Part shown: positions 22,701 to 31,317 of the stretch, one piece after another
Layout: each line of letters opens with the position of its first letter
How positions within the stretch are numbered: position 1 is the first letter of the stretch
Source of the DNA: Trissonchulus latispiculum
Lineage: Eukaryota; Nematoda; Enoplea; Enoplida; Ironidae
NCBI GenBank assembly: GCA_030248195.1
Contig: JASAND010006820.1
Coordinates: 1 to 64,000 of the forward strand
Direction of reading: 5' to 3'
DNA length: 64,000 bases
Notes under the pieces: generated by a model
The model's database searches: none
The model's input: only the letters and a program-made list of their open reading frames with translations
What the model was told of the DNA's origin: nothing
Position numbers and translations under genes: made by a program

Positions 22701-25700
22701 GAATGCGTTCAGCAACTTTTTGCGGGGGTGCATGATAAATTTGCTTCGGCTCTAGCTTCCCTTTATTTGCATCAACGTCCAACTATGCAAGACGTGCGCC
22801 GTATAATTGACCGGCTGGAATCTCGGGAGGCCCGTCCCATGGAGGGTGATACCCTCTCGTATGACCTGCCAATTTATTATGTCGAAGAGGGGGGCACCGA
22901 CAAAAAAACCCAGCCCTCAAAAACTACTGACACTCCCTCACAGTCCAACCTTGAAGTCGCGGCTTCCCGTTTAGGTTTTCGGGAAATGAAGGACTGGTTC
23001 GAACAACACCTTCAGGAAGCTTTAAGCAAATGGGAGGAGGAAAAACGGAAAAAATTTTCTGCCCCTTGCCGTTACTGCAAAAAGCGGGGCCATCCATCCG
23101 AAAAATGTTGGGAACGTTATCCCTCGAAAGCCCCTCCTGATTACAGAAATCGCCCACCCCCAGAACGGGTCGACCACGTTATGTATTCCCAAAATACCTA
23201 CCCTTCTCAATACCCGGGGCCCTCAAACTATCAACAACAATATTACCCCACAAATTATAACCCTGCTCCCCTATTGTCTCAATACGTACCCCCACCTCAA
23301 AATCCCTCCCCAGTTCAATCTTCTGTTCCCCCACAAAATTTTCAACCTGTACAAAATCCGGGAGTTCAAACTACGTATATACAGGGGCAAAATTCCCAAC
23401 CAGCGGCGGCTACGACCTCTGTGACGCCTACTCCGGCGCCATTCCAGCGCACTGTTTCTCTACAGAATGCTGGAGTGCCGAATTTGTCTCAAACTTTTGT
23501 GCGCGCTTCGGATTCGGGAGTTGTGGGAAATCCTACACCTTCCTTGGGCGGGAAGCCCCCACTACCCTCTCAAGGTATGACTTTGCAACAGGCAAATCAA
23601 ATGTTTGAACAATTTAATGTCGGAGTGGTCTCCGCTCGTGCGCTCAGCAAGGCCTCAAAAGGGGAGGAACCTGCCCCCACTACCCCGTCCACCTCGGAAA
23701 CAGTAAATACTTTGGACTCACAACATTTAGATTTAACCATGTCTCAAGAACAGCTGTGCAATGTTTTTTCTAAAATGGTTCAGAATTTCAATAATTTACA
23801 TTCTATCCAACGCGAAACTTTTAATTTTATGCAACAATATTATGATGTTCTTTTTCAACAAATTCGGGACGTGGCTTTTCTTTTAACACGTACCTGCCCC
23901 GATCACCCGGAATTTGAATCCATTATGTCTCTTGAGGAACACCCTTCCCCTTCTTGGACAGCGGGTTTTTCTCCGGTTTTGGGAGGGGCACCCCCCACTC
24001 CCGCAGCTGAGCGCCGGGCCCAGACGGCCTCGGTGGCCACAGAAACAGAAGAAACTTCTACTTCTACCTTAGTTCAGCAGGAGGAAAAACCTCTGTTGGG
24101 CCATTTGACTTCAATTGCAGTAACTCCTGGGGGCCCCTCTGACCTGGAATCCGAACAGGTCCTAGCCGCCGCTGATAATATGCCAGCTCTAGTGGTTACG
24201 TCTGGCACTACAAAAATTTGCGCAATAATTGACTCAGGGGCTTCAATTTCAATTATCAGTCCCCGGACAGTGCAACGAATTTTGGCGGGTGGGGTTGACG
24301 TCCGGTTTGACCGCCCAGATCCAATTACGGCAGTAACTTCTAGCAACGCCCCCCTCGAAATTTCTGCAAAAGTTTTTGTAATTTTCTCTATCGGCTGTAA
24401 AGAATACGGCTGGTCTTTTCATATGGCCCCACAATTTTATCGGGATATGCTAATCGGCACAGATTTTATGAAAACCTTCCATTGGGATTTATTATTTTCC
24501 ACAAACGAAGTTAATATGCAAGGCTTTCGTGTACCTTTACTTTCATCAACTGAAATTCGGTCCGAATTTTTGGCAAATTGGTGCGACGAAGCACCCGCGG
24601 TCATGGCCGTTGACATTTCTGTACCCCCCTCCTCGGAGGTATGGGCCCCCGCTCGTATCTCCTCCACTGTCCGGGGTCCCTTGTGTTTTTTCAACCCTAT
24701 GGAGTCTCTTATGGCTGATTACAAAATTTTACCTTACGCGGGAGTGGTTCAAATTTTGGAAAATTTTTTCGAATTTTTAATGGTTAATCCTACTTCAGCA
24801 ACTGTTCAGGTTCCTCGGTCGACTGTCATTGGTTCAGTCGCTCCTGTGCAGGATTACTCGGCCCAAACACCTTGCCTAGGGACAAATTCTATTTTTACAC
24901 CGGCACAAGTCCACTTGGAAGAATTTTCTCGGGATCTAATTTTTGCTGTTGACACAGGCATGGGCACGCCCCCCTTTCGAGAAGGGTCGCCTTTTGATCC
25001 ATATTTGAAACAACCACTGCAAGATGATATTGAAATTGTTCTTCACTGCCCAGAAGAAGGCATGGACGCAGACATTTTTTCGAAAGAGGGGGTAGGCCAC
25101 CCCCTCGAACAAGAACAAGAACAAGAACACCTTGAAGTCATAAAAGAAAACACGAGTCTAGCAAAAGCTTTAGCTGCTCCCCCCGAGCCACCAAAATTTT
25201 CGAAAGAGGGGGTAGCCACCCCCTCATCACCTGAAATTGGCCATTTAACTCCATGTTTAATTCCTTCTGATCAATTATCCCCTTTACCAGAAAATTTGAA
25301 ACGCCCCCTACCTTTGATATCTGTGGGTTTTTCTGACGTGGTGCAATATTGGGTCGAGTTGCCCTGCCGAGGTCAGGTGGAATCTGCTGTCACTGAGGAC
25401 TGTCTGGACCCCGGTCTAGACGGCCTTCTTGACGGACCTCCCGGTGCGGTATCCCCAAAGGGAAGCCAAACTGGGAGGAACGATATTCCACCTGCCCTCT
25501 CCGAGGACCTGGCAATAGAAAAAGAACTTGAACCTCCCGTTCAAGGATCTTGGGTACCAATCAAATTTTCTAGATCTTTTCACCCAGGCGAAATTGGGTA
25601 TACGTATCTAAACAGAGACCAACTTTTGGAAAAGCGCATCACGCCTGATTCGGAGTCCGCAACGGTGGATTCCCCAAATGGGAATGCCACGCAACAGAAA

Positions 25701-28568
25701 CTGGTTGAATTGGTCAATTCACCAGCGTTTGCGGACGCCGAAAAACGTGCTCTCTTGAACCAAAAAATTCAATTTCTAGATTGTTGTTTAACTCGACGCA
25801 ATCGGCGCCGCTTGCGTCTTATGATTTTAAATTTTCCAGATATCTGGGATGCAGCTGGAGGTTGTGGAAAAACCGACATAGACTATCACTATATTGAAAT
25901 TGAGCCGGGAAAACGCCCAATAAAAGCACGGGCCTATAAAGTCAACCCTGCTCAAAAACAAATTATTGATGCCAAATTGGCAGCATGGCTTGAACAAGGA
26001 CTCATACAGCCCTCTAGAAGCCCCTGGGCCTCCCCAATTATTTTAGTCGCAAAGAAAGACGGGGATTGGCGTCTTTGTGTAGATTATCGGAAATTAAATG
26101 CTATTACTAAAAAAGATTGTTACCCTATTCCCTATATCCATGGGCTTTTTGAATCAATTTTGGGTCATTCAATTTTTTCTAAATTAGATTTAGCTTCGGG
26201 TTTTCATCAAATCCCAATTTATCCCCCCGATTGCGAAAAAACCGCTTTTATAACCCACTCAGGGCTGTATGAATTCAAGGTCATGCCTTTTGGCCTTTGC
26301 AATGCTCCCTCAACCTTCCAGCGCATCATAGACCGGATAATGGAAGGCTTTACAGTTTATATTGACGATGTTTTAATTACCAGTTCCACCGAAATTGATC
26401 ATTTAGATAAACTTTTGGAGGTCTTTTTACGTTGTTCAAGAGAGCGTGTTATTTTGAAACTTTCAAAATGTGAATTTGCTAAATCTCAAATGCCTTTTCT
26501 TGGACACGTACTCTCCGCCTCTGGCATTTCCACCGATCCGGAAAAAATTCGGGTCGTCAAAGATTTTCCTGTTCCACAGAATGTTAAAGATATTCAAAGT
26601 TTTCTTGGTCTTGCTGGTTATTATAGACGTTTTGTTCCAAATTTTTCCAAAATTGCCCACCCTTTGAATTCTCTACTCAAAAAGGACGCTGAATTTGTCT
26701 GGAGTAGTGCGTGTCAGCTGGCATTTGAAACCTTAAAAGAAAAACTTATCACTGCTCCGGTGCTAGTATATCCTGATTTTTCTAAACGGTTCACTTTGGC
26801 CACGGATGCCAGTTTTCAGGGCATTGCAGCCGTGCTCCAACAAACGGATGACCAAGGTAAATTCCATCCGGTTGCGTATGCCGCCAGGGCGCTGAATACA
26901 TCGGAAAAGAATTACCACGTCACCGAATTGGAGGCGTTGGCTATATTTTTCGGTATTTCTTATTTTCAACATTATTTGATTCTTTACGAATTTGATGTAA
27001 TCACTGACCATAAAGCCCTAGAATACATGTTGGGTGACCAAGTGGTCCCTAAAACTGCTTTGGGCCGCATTGCCCGTTGGCGGGCATTTTTGCGATCTTT
27101 TCGATTCCGTGTCATTCAGCGCCCTGGCATCACAAATGGGGCTCCAGACGCCTTATCTCGTAATCCTCCTCTAGAGGCCGGCTCTTTTGCTGACCATCCT
27201 AAAATTCCTGAATTTTTGTTTGCAATTATGAATTTAGAGGAGGAATACGAGGGGCCGGAGGACCCACTGGCATCCGAGGCTGGTATTGAAATTTGGAAAC
27301 AAGCTCTACAATCTGATCCTTTTACAGCTAATATGATGAATTTTCTTCAAAACAAAGTTCTCCCTCAAAATCCGGTTGAAGCTTATAATATACGTAAAAC
27401 TTCTTCTGATTATTATGTCGAAAATGATATACTACGCCGGAAATTAAAATTTAGACGTCGTGATGCGCTTAAACTTATTGTGGTACCTAAAGATTGTAGA
27501 AAATACGTATTTGATGAATGCCATAATACTCTATTTGGTGGTTGTCACAATGGGAGGGACCGAACTCAGGGCATGATTGCCAACAAATATTTCTGGGAAA
27601 CTTTAACACAGGATGTAAATAAATTTATTGATGCTTGTCAAGTGTGTGCAGCCTGTAATCCCGGGCCTAAAAAACCACAGGCTTGGATGCGTTTTTTCAC
27701 ACCGGTGGAGGCTCCTTTTGAGCGACTTTCAATGGATGTTATGCATGCCCCTACTACCCCTTCAGGAAATTCTAAAGTTTTGGTTGTTGTCGATTTTCTA
27801 ACTCGTTGGGGGTGGGCTTTTCCTATGCAAAACGAACAAACTCATACTATCGCCAAAAATTTTGCTGAAAACATTTTTGCAGTGCATGGGGCCCCTAGAG
27901 AAATTCTCACTGATCGGGGTGCCCCCTTTTGTTCATCTCTTATGGAGGAATTATGTAAACTTATGGGTACTAAAAAAGTACGAACTACTGCCTACCACCC
28001 CCAAACTAACGGGGCATGCGAACGTTTAAATGGTACCTTAAAAGGTTTACTGCGAAAAGCTCTTCTAGGCTTTGCTAGACAATGGGACGAATTAATCCCA
28101 TGGGTTTTGTTTGTTTACCGTTCAACCCCACATTCCTCCACCGGAGAATCGCCTTATTATCTTTTGTTCGGACGGGATCCCAGGCTGTACTCCCAAAATT
28201 TTCTCACTCAAACTGATCCTCTTACTCAAAATTTTACACCGTCATACGTACAAGATTTACGTGAAAAATTACAATATTCTCGACAACTTTTGAAAGAATA
28301 TACGCGTGAAATTCTTGAAAAACGCAAAAGTACGTATGACGCAAAAACAAAAGTCATTGAATATAAAGAAGAAATGTTGGTCTGGAAAGATGTTTCCCAA
28401 GCAAATATTCCAAAAGGTGCCAGTAGAAAATACCTCCCCATGTTTGAAGGCCCCTTTCGCGTTGTAAAAGTTGTTTCTCCCACAAATGTAGAAATTTTGT
28501 CCCTAAATCGTGTTGATGCTACCCCGGAATTGATTCATGTAAACCGGTTAAAACCCTTTCAGGTATAA
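19722..28568 (+). CDS. Gag-Pol polyprotein, 2948 aa
   Basis: One uninterrupted frame starts at ATG 19722, only 8 nt after the primer-binding site, with no gag/pol frameshift or stop. Residues 1 to about 850 are low-complexity and rich in Pro, Asn and Gln. A capsid-like region follows at about 853-1045. The zinc knuckle is C1116-x2-C-x4-H-x4-C1129. The aspartic protease has DSGA at 1504-1507 with IGTDF near 1577. Reverse transcriptase lies at about 2060-2290 with YIDD at 2213-2216. RNase H has DAS at 2362 and TDHKALEYM near 2428. The integrase has the H2601-x7-H2609-x29-C2639-x2-C2642 finger and catalytic D2672, D2731 and E2767 (D-35-E). A GPF-type C-terminal domain ends the protein. All catalytic motifs are intact, so the protein could be active. 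Confidence 0.97.
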   Translation: MSDSSPRLTRYLKKLRDGTARLFSELPTGQAPESSDSFLNQQFFQKRRSTNLGGTELGGSTPPPQISGVAGVSARVSVGERGRQNLPQNVQNFPQNQNPPHNSTNLPQNLGAVGGSENGVGVRRCTSVEVLGGSNPPQNSQNHLQNPINSPQNSQNPPQNSHNLPQNFQNSPQNFLNNPPHFSLQIPQSAPPQVIISSPTPNSEFDQLQGELPQPQNQDFSLPENSENRLPQNSVPSPVIFRGGVRPPTPPRTRRNLTAGEILPIGKTPSSNFNFSGALQNTWGGPTELHLSNLRFPQSTRAVPPQNLEQNYTLDQRETRVKTIGGPVSAPSQIPPQPVENPTTPQRSENSNFRRDFDDFISPRFDAAKAAEQVVSALLGSGEAPQKSPVPPLNTYSQPKTPQNFVNISNNVGFSSAQAGGGAPPQDHGTFQPAQIPVAGGQPLLNSGDSEPGSVYDSACSQNSVVLIQSGGDPIPPLSTYLPQPVYSGENFQNSQTSQNSQNFQNFQNTYVTGSETQMPRPSHIGGIVFPRDQHGNLLPNQQIAPSHIQIQKNPICQGGPSAPRLYHTQPPPTPPLQIPPPTSQNPPLASPERLANQNFLKQGDPCYYPVHPRSYGQHLYEGIQLAAPEPHMQQQLPQLRYQPPNSQHPEGLYLVRTPANFNYDRLEQQVFENPVIRELDNNHLWEGSQQNLPPLQVPPLLPQQVPNNPYYMAEMVASHAGAADYVSENRHAGPAEVPRQQEQRTPALSLREGKGVALAPAGGAPSSGGSPSVQQDFVAGPPSAPAQPYPACEQSPPPPPPSQQNSNSPPPSKFSEPPSSVGTHSNYSVNNVGKKPGIPKSPRHPTPTTMEATDISVPKFDTSLFRYYLEVLRDVPRYDPKYAYFEDWLPQFESAVAVHAVPQEQWGRLLWNKLTGKAQIFASRCGPQVVESYSGFLELIKSQFPKPQLSLRERLSAFAHRKQLPNESVRHYISELQAMALDLWDTQEEREQECVQQLFAGVHDKFASALASLYLHQRPTMQDVRRIIDRLESREARPMEGDTLSYDLPIYYVEEGGTDKKTQPSKTTDTPSQSNLEVAASRLGFREMKDWFEQHLQEALSKWEEEKRKKFSAPCRYCKKRGHPSEKCWERYPSKAPPDYRNRPPPERVDHVMYSQNTYPSQYPGPSNYQQQYYPTNYNPAPLLSQYVPPPQNPSPVQSSVPPQNFQPVQNPGVQTTYIQGQNSQPAAATTSVTPTPAPFQRTVSLQNAGVPNLSQTFVRASDSGVVGNPTPSLGGKPPLPSQGMTLQQANQMFEQFNVGVVSARALSKASKGEEPAPTTPSTSETVNTLDSQHLDLTMSQEQLCNVFSKMVQNFNNLHSIQRETFNFMQQYYDVLFQQIRDVAFLLTRTCPDHPEFESIMSLEEHPSPSWTAGFSPVLGGAPPTPAAERRAQTASVATETEETSTSTLVQQEEKPLLGHLTSIAVTPGGPSDLESEQVLAAADNMPALVVTSGTTKICAIIDSGASISIISPRTVQRILAGGVDVRFDRPDPITAVTSSNAPLEISAKVFVIFSIGCKEYGWSFHMAPQFYRDMLIGTDFMKTFHWDLLFSTNEVNMQGFRVPLLSSTEIRSEFLANWCDEAPAVMAVDISVPPSSEVWAPARISSTVRGPLCFFNPMESLMADYKILPYAGVVQILENFFEFLMVNPTSATVQVPRSTVIGSVAPVQDYSAQTPCLGTNSIFTPAQVHLEEFSRDLIFAVDTGMGTPPFREGSPFDPYLKQPLQDDIEIVLHCPEEGMDADIFSKEGVGHPLEQEQEQEHLEVIKENTSLAKALAAPPEPPKFSKEGVATPSSPEIGHLTPCLIPSDQLSPLPENLKRPLPLISVGFSDVVQYWVELPCRGQVESAVTEDCLDPGLDGLLDGPPGAVSPKGSQTGRNDIPPALSEDLAIEKELEPPVQGSWVPIKFSRSFHPGEIGYTYLNRDQLLEKRITPDSESATVDSPNGNATQQKLVELVNSPAFADAEKRALLNQKIQFLDCCLTRRNRRRLRLMILNFPDIWDAAGGCGKTDIDYHYIEIEPGKRPIKARAYKVNPAQKQIIDAKLAAWLEQGLIQPSRSPWASPIILVAKKDGDWRLCVDYRKLNAITKKDCYPIPYIHGLFESILGHSIFSKLDLASGFHQIPIYPPDCEKTAFITHSGLYEFKVMPFGLCNAPSTFQRIIDRIMEGFTVYIDDVLITSSTEIDHLDKLLEVFLRCSRERVILKLSKCEFAKSQMPFLGHVLSASGISTDPEKIRVVKDFPVPQNVKDIQSFLGLAGYYRRFVPNFSKIAHPLNSLLKKDAEFVWSSACQLAFETLKEKLITAPVLVYPDFSKRFTLATDASFQGIAAVLQQTDDQGKFHPVAYAARALNTSEKNYHVTELEALAIFFGISYFQHYLILYEFDVITDHKALEYMLGDQVVPKTALGRIARWRAFLRSFRFRVIQRPGITNGAPDALSRNPPLEAGSFADHPKIPEFLFAIMNLEEEYEGPEDPLASEAGIEIWKQALQSDPFTANMMNFLQNKVLPQNPVEAYNIRKTSSDYYVENDILRRKLKFRRRDALKLIVVPKDCRKYVFDECHNTLFGGCHNGRDRTQGMIANKYFWETLTQDVNKFIDACQVCAACNPGPKKPQAWMRFFTPVEAPFERLSMDVMHAPTTPSGNSKVLVVVDFLTRWGWAFPMQNEQTHTIAKNFAENIFAVHGAPREILTDRGAPFCSSLMEELCKLMGTKKVRTTAYHPQTNGACERLNGTLKGLLRKALLGFARQWDELIPWVLFVYRSTPHSSTGESPYYLLFGRDPRLYSQNFLTQTDPLTQNFTPSYVQDLREKLQYSRQLLKEYTREILEKRKSTYDAKTKVIEYKEEMLVWKDVSQANIPKGASRKYLPMFEGPFRVVKVVSPTNVEILSLNRVDATPELIHVNRLKPFQV
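25083..25214 (+). other. Two internal copies of the polypurine-tract sequence
   Basis: AAAGAGGGGGTA occurs at 25083-25094 and 25203-25214 inside pol, each preceded by TTTCG and followed by a complementary CACCCCCTC. The same 12 bases form the 3' polypurine tract at 40687-40698. In protein they encode a repeated FSKEGV segment, so a coding duplication explains part of it. A second plus-strand priming site is possible. Confidence 0.5.
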
Positions 28569-29047
28569 TTTTCTGTCGGGGCCCATTAATTTAGTTAAAT
28601 CTTATTTATAAAACCCTTTCAATATGATTTTCTTCTTTTCTTTAAAAAGTTTTTGAATACTTTTATTAGAATAAAATTTATAAATTCTAAATTCCTAGAT
28701 CTCATTTCTATAATAAAGGGTAAAAATACCCTTAGAATTTATTCGTGTTATCCAGTACTATTGCCTATTATTTTAACAATTTACCAATCTCATTCTCATC
28801 TTTTCTTTTTAACCATTTTACACATTTTATATCTACCACTTTTATTATTTACCTTCTATTTCTCTCTATTTAACCCTATTGTTTTGTATATGTATGTATA
28901 TATTATTGTATGTTATGTAACTTTTCTTATTTAAGTAAGCGCTTGATTTCTTTGCAAAAATTGTTTCCTGTTCTGCCACTGGAGTCGGATTCACAGTGTC
29001 GGTAGGTTTACTTCATTGTAAAAATCCTTTTTCTATTTCTAGTCCTA
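28569..29047 (+). promoter_or_regulatory. Spacer 1 with splice-acceptor-like site
   Basis: AT-rich 479-nt spacer. CTTTTCTTATTTAAG ends at 28935, 113 nt before the next ATG, and a second pyrimidine tract ending TTTCTAG lies just before the ATG at 29048. Between them is GTCGGTAGGTTT, donor-like. A 93-codon frame at 28653 is very hydrophobic, lacks an ATG start and is judged noise. Confidence 0.45.
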
Positions 29048-29647
29048 ATGCCTTACGGAGCTTCTGTTCTTAGTAAGTTTTCCCCCCTGCACCCGTCCTC
29101 TACCCCTCAGGTCATGCCTATTTCAGAGGACCTACCTGAAGACGAGCTCAAAATGGATAAGAAAACCTGGTGGACGATAAGACTCGCTAAAGATGATCCT
29201 TCGTGGGATTATATGCCTTTCCCACCCACGCCCGGGTATCGAACCGCGAGGGGAGGCGCTCCTTGTATCCGTGATTCTAAATCTTTATTTAATGTTGCTG
29301 TTGAAGATTCTGAATATCCTCCCCCTCCAGCACCAGTTCCAGAAACAATTACGGCAGCAAAAGAGTCTGCACGTATACAAAAAGTTGCTGCTTTATTTGG
29401 ATATTTTCCCACACCTGCTACTTTTGACCCCCCTCAAGACCTTCGTGATTTAGGTGCTCGACCCGTCACTGTAGCAGACCCTGACCTCACTCACCCACCT
29501 GGTTTAGTTAGGTGGACTGATGTTCGAAAATCAAAATTTCAACCTGTCGATCAAGAATTTCTTCTAGAATATCACCACCGAAACATTGCTAAACATTTTA
29601 AAGGTTTTTATAAAAACCCCCCACCAGAGGATTCTGAACAAGAATAA
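29048..29647 (+). CDS. Accessory ORF2, 199 aa, paralogue of ORF3 (unknown function)
   Basis: Intact ATG-to-TAA frame downstream of pol. It is clearly homologous to the next ORF (29805). Shared blocks include WWTI, a D-P-[ST]-W-D block followed by MPFPPTPG, GGAP, SLF-[NG]-VAV, and the core KVAALFG-x-[FY]-P followed by FDPPQDL and GARP. No signal peptide, membrane span or known enzymatic motif is visible. A proline-rich linker (YPPPPAPVP) lies at about residues 95-103. The pair most likely arose by tandem duplication inside the element. A role as a structural or RNA-binding accessory protein is possible but not shown. Confidence 0.85.
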   Translation: MPYGASVLSKFSPLHPSSTPQVMPISEDLPEDELKMDKKTWWTIRLAKDDPSWDYMPFPPTPGYRTARGGAPCIRDSKSLFNVAVEDSEYPPPPAPVPETITAAKESARIQKVAALFGYFPTPATFDPPQDLRDLGARPVTVADPDLTHPPGLVRWTDVRKSKFQPVDQEFLLEYHHRNIAKHFKGFYKNPPPEDSEQE

Positions 29648-29702
29648 GTTATAGTTTGCCCTGCACTTAGATTATATGATGTTTTTGTATTATATTTATT
29701 CT

Positions 29703-29804
29703 AGGATTTTGCTCTCTGTTTTGGCTCCCTGGTTTCGATTTCTGGAGCCATTGATCTAGTCTCTTGGTAGGTTTAGTTTTCTTATTTTTCTTATTTTAGC
29801 AATC
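29703..29804 (+). promoter_or_regulatory. Spacer 2 splice-acceptor-like sites
   Basis: TTATATTTATTCTAG ends at 29704, 101 nt before the ATG. A second strong pyrimidine tract, TTCTTATTTTAG, ends six bases before the ATG. CTTGGTAGGTTT between them resembles a donor. A self-complementary GGCTCC...GGAGCC lies inside (about 29722-29750). Confidence 0.45.
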
Positions 29805-30371
29805 ATGCCTCGTCAATCTACTAGTTCTCGCCTAGTCTTTGATGAATTTTCTCTAGATTTGTGCCCTTTTCTACCTATGGAACTCCCAGATATTGACACT
29901 CAAAAAAGCCAATGGTGGACCATAAAATTCAGCAAGAATGACCCCACTTGGGACACCATGCCATTCCCTCCTACACCAGGGTTTAGAGTCCAAAAAGGGG
30001 GCGCCCCCTATGTACGTGAATCTCAATCATTATTTGGTGTAGCAGTTGATGATCCAAAATTTTTACAGCCCCCCACACCGGTCCCAAATTCCCTTTCTAC
30101 TGCGAAACAACGTTCTCGTATGCAAAAAGTGGCCGCACTTTTTGGACTCTACCCCATTCCAGCTATTTTCGATCCTCCTCAAGATCTTTTTGATCGTGGG
30201 GCACGACCCATTTCTGTCTCACAGCCTGCACTCATTCCACCAGGCCGCATCAATGACACTGATATCAGCGATCTAAAATTTCAGCGAGTCGATCCGCTCT
30301 ACGTTCAGCGAGCTCATTTCCATACCATAGCTACACAGTCCATTGGCCGCTGTTTTCGCCCCTACCGATGA
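29805..30371 (+). CDS. Accessory ORF3, 188 aa, paralogue of ORF2 (unknown function)
   Basis: Second member of the tandem pair. It shares WWTI, MPFPPTPGFR, KGGAP, SLFGVAV, KVAALFG, IFDPPQDL and RGARP with ORF2 in the same order and spacing. The N-terminus (acidic, DELCPF-like composition) and C-terminus (FRPYR) differ. Both copies are intact, which suggests both are used. No recognised domain. The protein is short, soluble-looking and rich in proline in the middle. Confidence 0.85.
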   Translation: MPRQSTSSRLVFDEFSLDLCPFLPMELPDIDTQKSQWWTIKFSKNDPTWDTMPFPPTPGFRVQKGGAPYVRESQSLFGVAVDDPKFLQPPTPVPNSLSTAKQRSRMQKVAALFGLYPIPAIFDPPQDLFDRGARPISVSQPALIPPGRINDTDISDLKFQRVDPLYVQRAHFHTIATQSIGRCFRPYR

Positions 30372-30576
30372 ATTCACATTAGGTAGTACAGGTATACAAA
30401 TTTTGTGTTTTTATGTGTATTTTACGTATTATATTTGTGTTTCAGGAATTCTGTGTTTGTGAAAAGTTGGGCTGTCACCTTTGATTTCTATCCTCTAGTT
30501 TGCCTTTTGGCTTAAAATTCTTTGAGGTTAGTAATTCTTTTTCTCTTTACAAATTTACTTCTATTTCTATAAAATT
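30372..30576 (+). promoter_or_regulatory. Spacer 3 with splice-acceptor-like site
   Basis: ATATTTGTGTTTCAG ends at 30445, 132 nt before the next ATG. Downstream is a GC-richer block, then GAGGTTAGTAATT (donor-like), then another pyrimidine tract before ATG 30577. Confidence 0.4.
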
Positions 30577-31122
30577 ATGGCAGCTTCTACATCAAGTGCT
30601 TCAGATTCTGTGTTCGATCCACGTCCATGTACGTATGATTTTTCGCATGCAGGTGACCCTTTATTTGTTTCTCTACGGGGACGGGTTGCTCCACCTGGCA
30701 CACAATTTCCCCCGGTTTTAAATTTAAATCTTGGCCTACACTCTGGTCTTCCAGTCCGAGGAGGCTGGCACACACCTCGCCGTTTATATTTCGAAAACAT
30801 TGCACTTATGACTTTTTCACCTGAAACCTTTACTAAAGATGAATGGTTAAATTTTATCAATCTATCGGCCCAATTTGGGTTTTTCTTATTACCTTCCTAT
30901 CTTATCCCCCCTACATGGTTGAGAGAGAGAGGCGCGGCTATCCTCTATTTTACAAATGAATCTGCCTCCTCCTTTTTAGGGGATTCCTCTGAAATCATGT
31001 TTCAACAATTCTCCTCACAACAAATAATACAAAAATTTCAAGACACTATAAATCCTTCCCCGCCTCTCTCTCCCCCTACTCCCCCTTCAGACCCCTCCCC
31101 GGAAGAAGATTCATCCGTTTGA
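30577..31122 (+). CDS. Accessory ORF4, 181 aa, divergent relative of ORF2/ORF3
   Basis: Intact frame from ATG 30577 to TGA. At about residues 107-133 it has AQFGFFLLP followed by PP..LRERGA, which lines up with ALFGYFPTP followed by PP..LRDLGA in ORF2 and the matching part of ORF3. It is therefore probably a third, more diverged member of the same family. The C-terminus is a disordered Pro/Ser/Glu tail. No catalytic motif is recognised. The relation to ORF2/3 rests on this short block and would need a profile comparison. Confidence 0.8.
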   Translation: MAASTSSASDSVFDPRPCTYDFSHAGDPLFVSLRGRVAPPGTQFPPVLNLNLGLHSGLPVRGGWHTPRRLYFENIALMTFSPETFTKDEWLNFINLSAQFGFFLLPSYLIPPTWLRERGAAILYFTNESASSFLGDSSEIMFQQFSSQQIIQKFQDTINPSPPLSPPTPPSDPSPEEDSSV

Positions 31123-31317
31123 TATGTACGTATATATTTTTATATGTCTACTAAAATGAAAATTTTGTGCTTTTTCTGCTCATATTAATTTATTCTATTT
31201 AGATCCTTCTTGTTGGTTGTGCCTTGGTACCTCGGATCATTTTGCTGGTAATTTGGACTTGGTGGGTAAAAAATTCTTTTATTTGTACTTGAATTTTTCT
31301 TGTATTCGTGAATAATT
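31123..31317 (+). promoter_or_regulatory. Spacer 4 with splice-acceptor-like site
   Basis: TTTATTCTATTTAG ends at 31202, 116 nt before the next ATG. It is followed by a GC-richer block (GTGCCTTGGTACC) and GGTGGGTAAAAAATT, donor-like, then a pyrimidine tract before ATG 31318. Confidence 0.4.

Noticed and set aside
20335..28483. Shadow frames inside gag-pol, including a 191-codon frame at 21098 and minus-strand frames
   Set aside because: They overlap a continuous coding frame with clear protein domains and have composition expected from its codon pattern.
28653..28934. 93-codon hydrophobic frame between pol and ORF2
   Set aside because: No ATG start, extremely T/A-rich and composed mostly of Leu/Ile/Tyr/Phe; likely a by-product of AT-rich spacer. 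An envelope protein was considered and dismissed for lack of any ectodomain.
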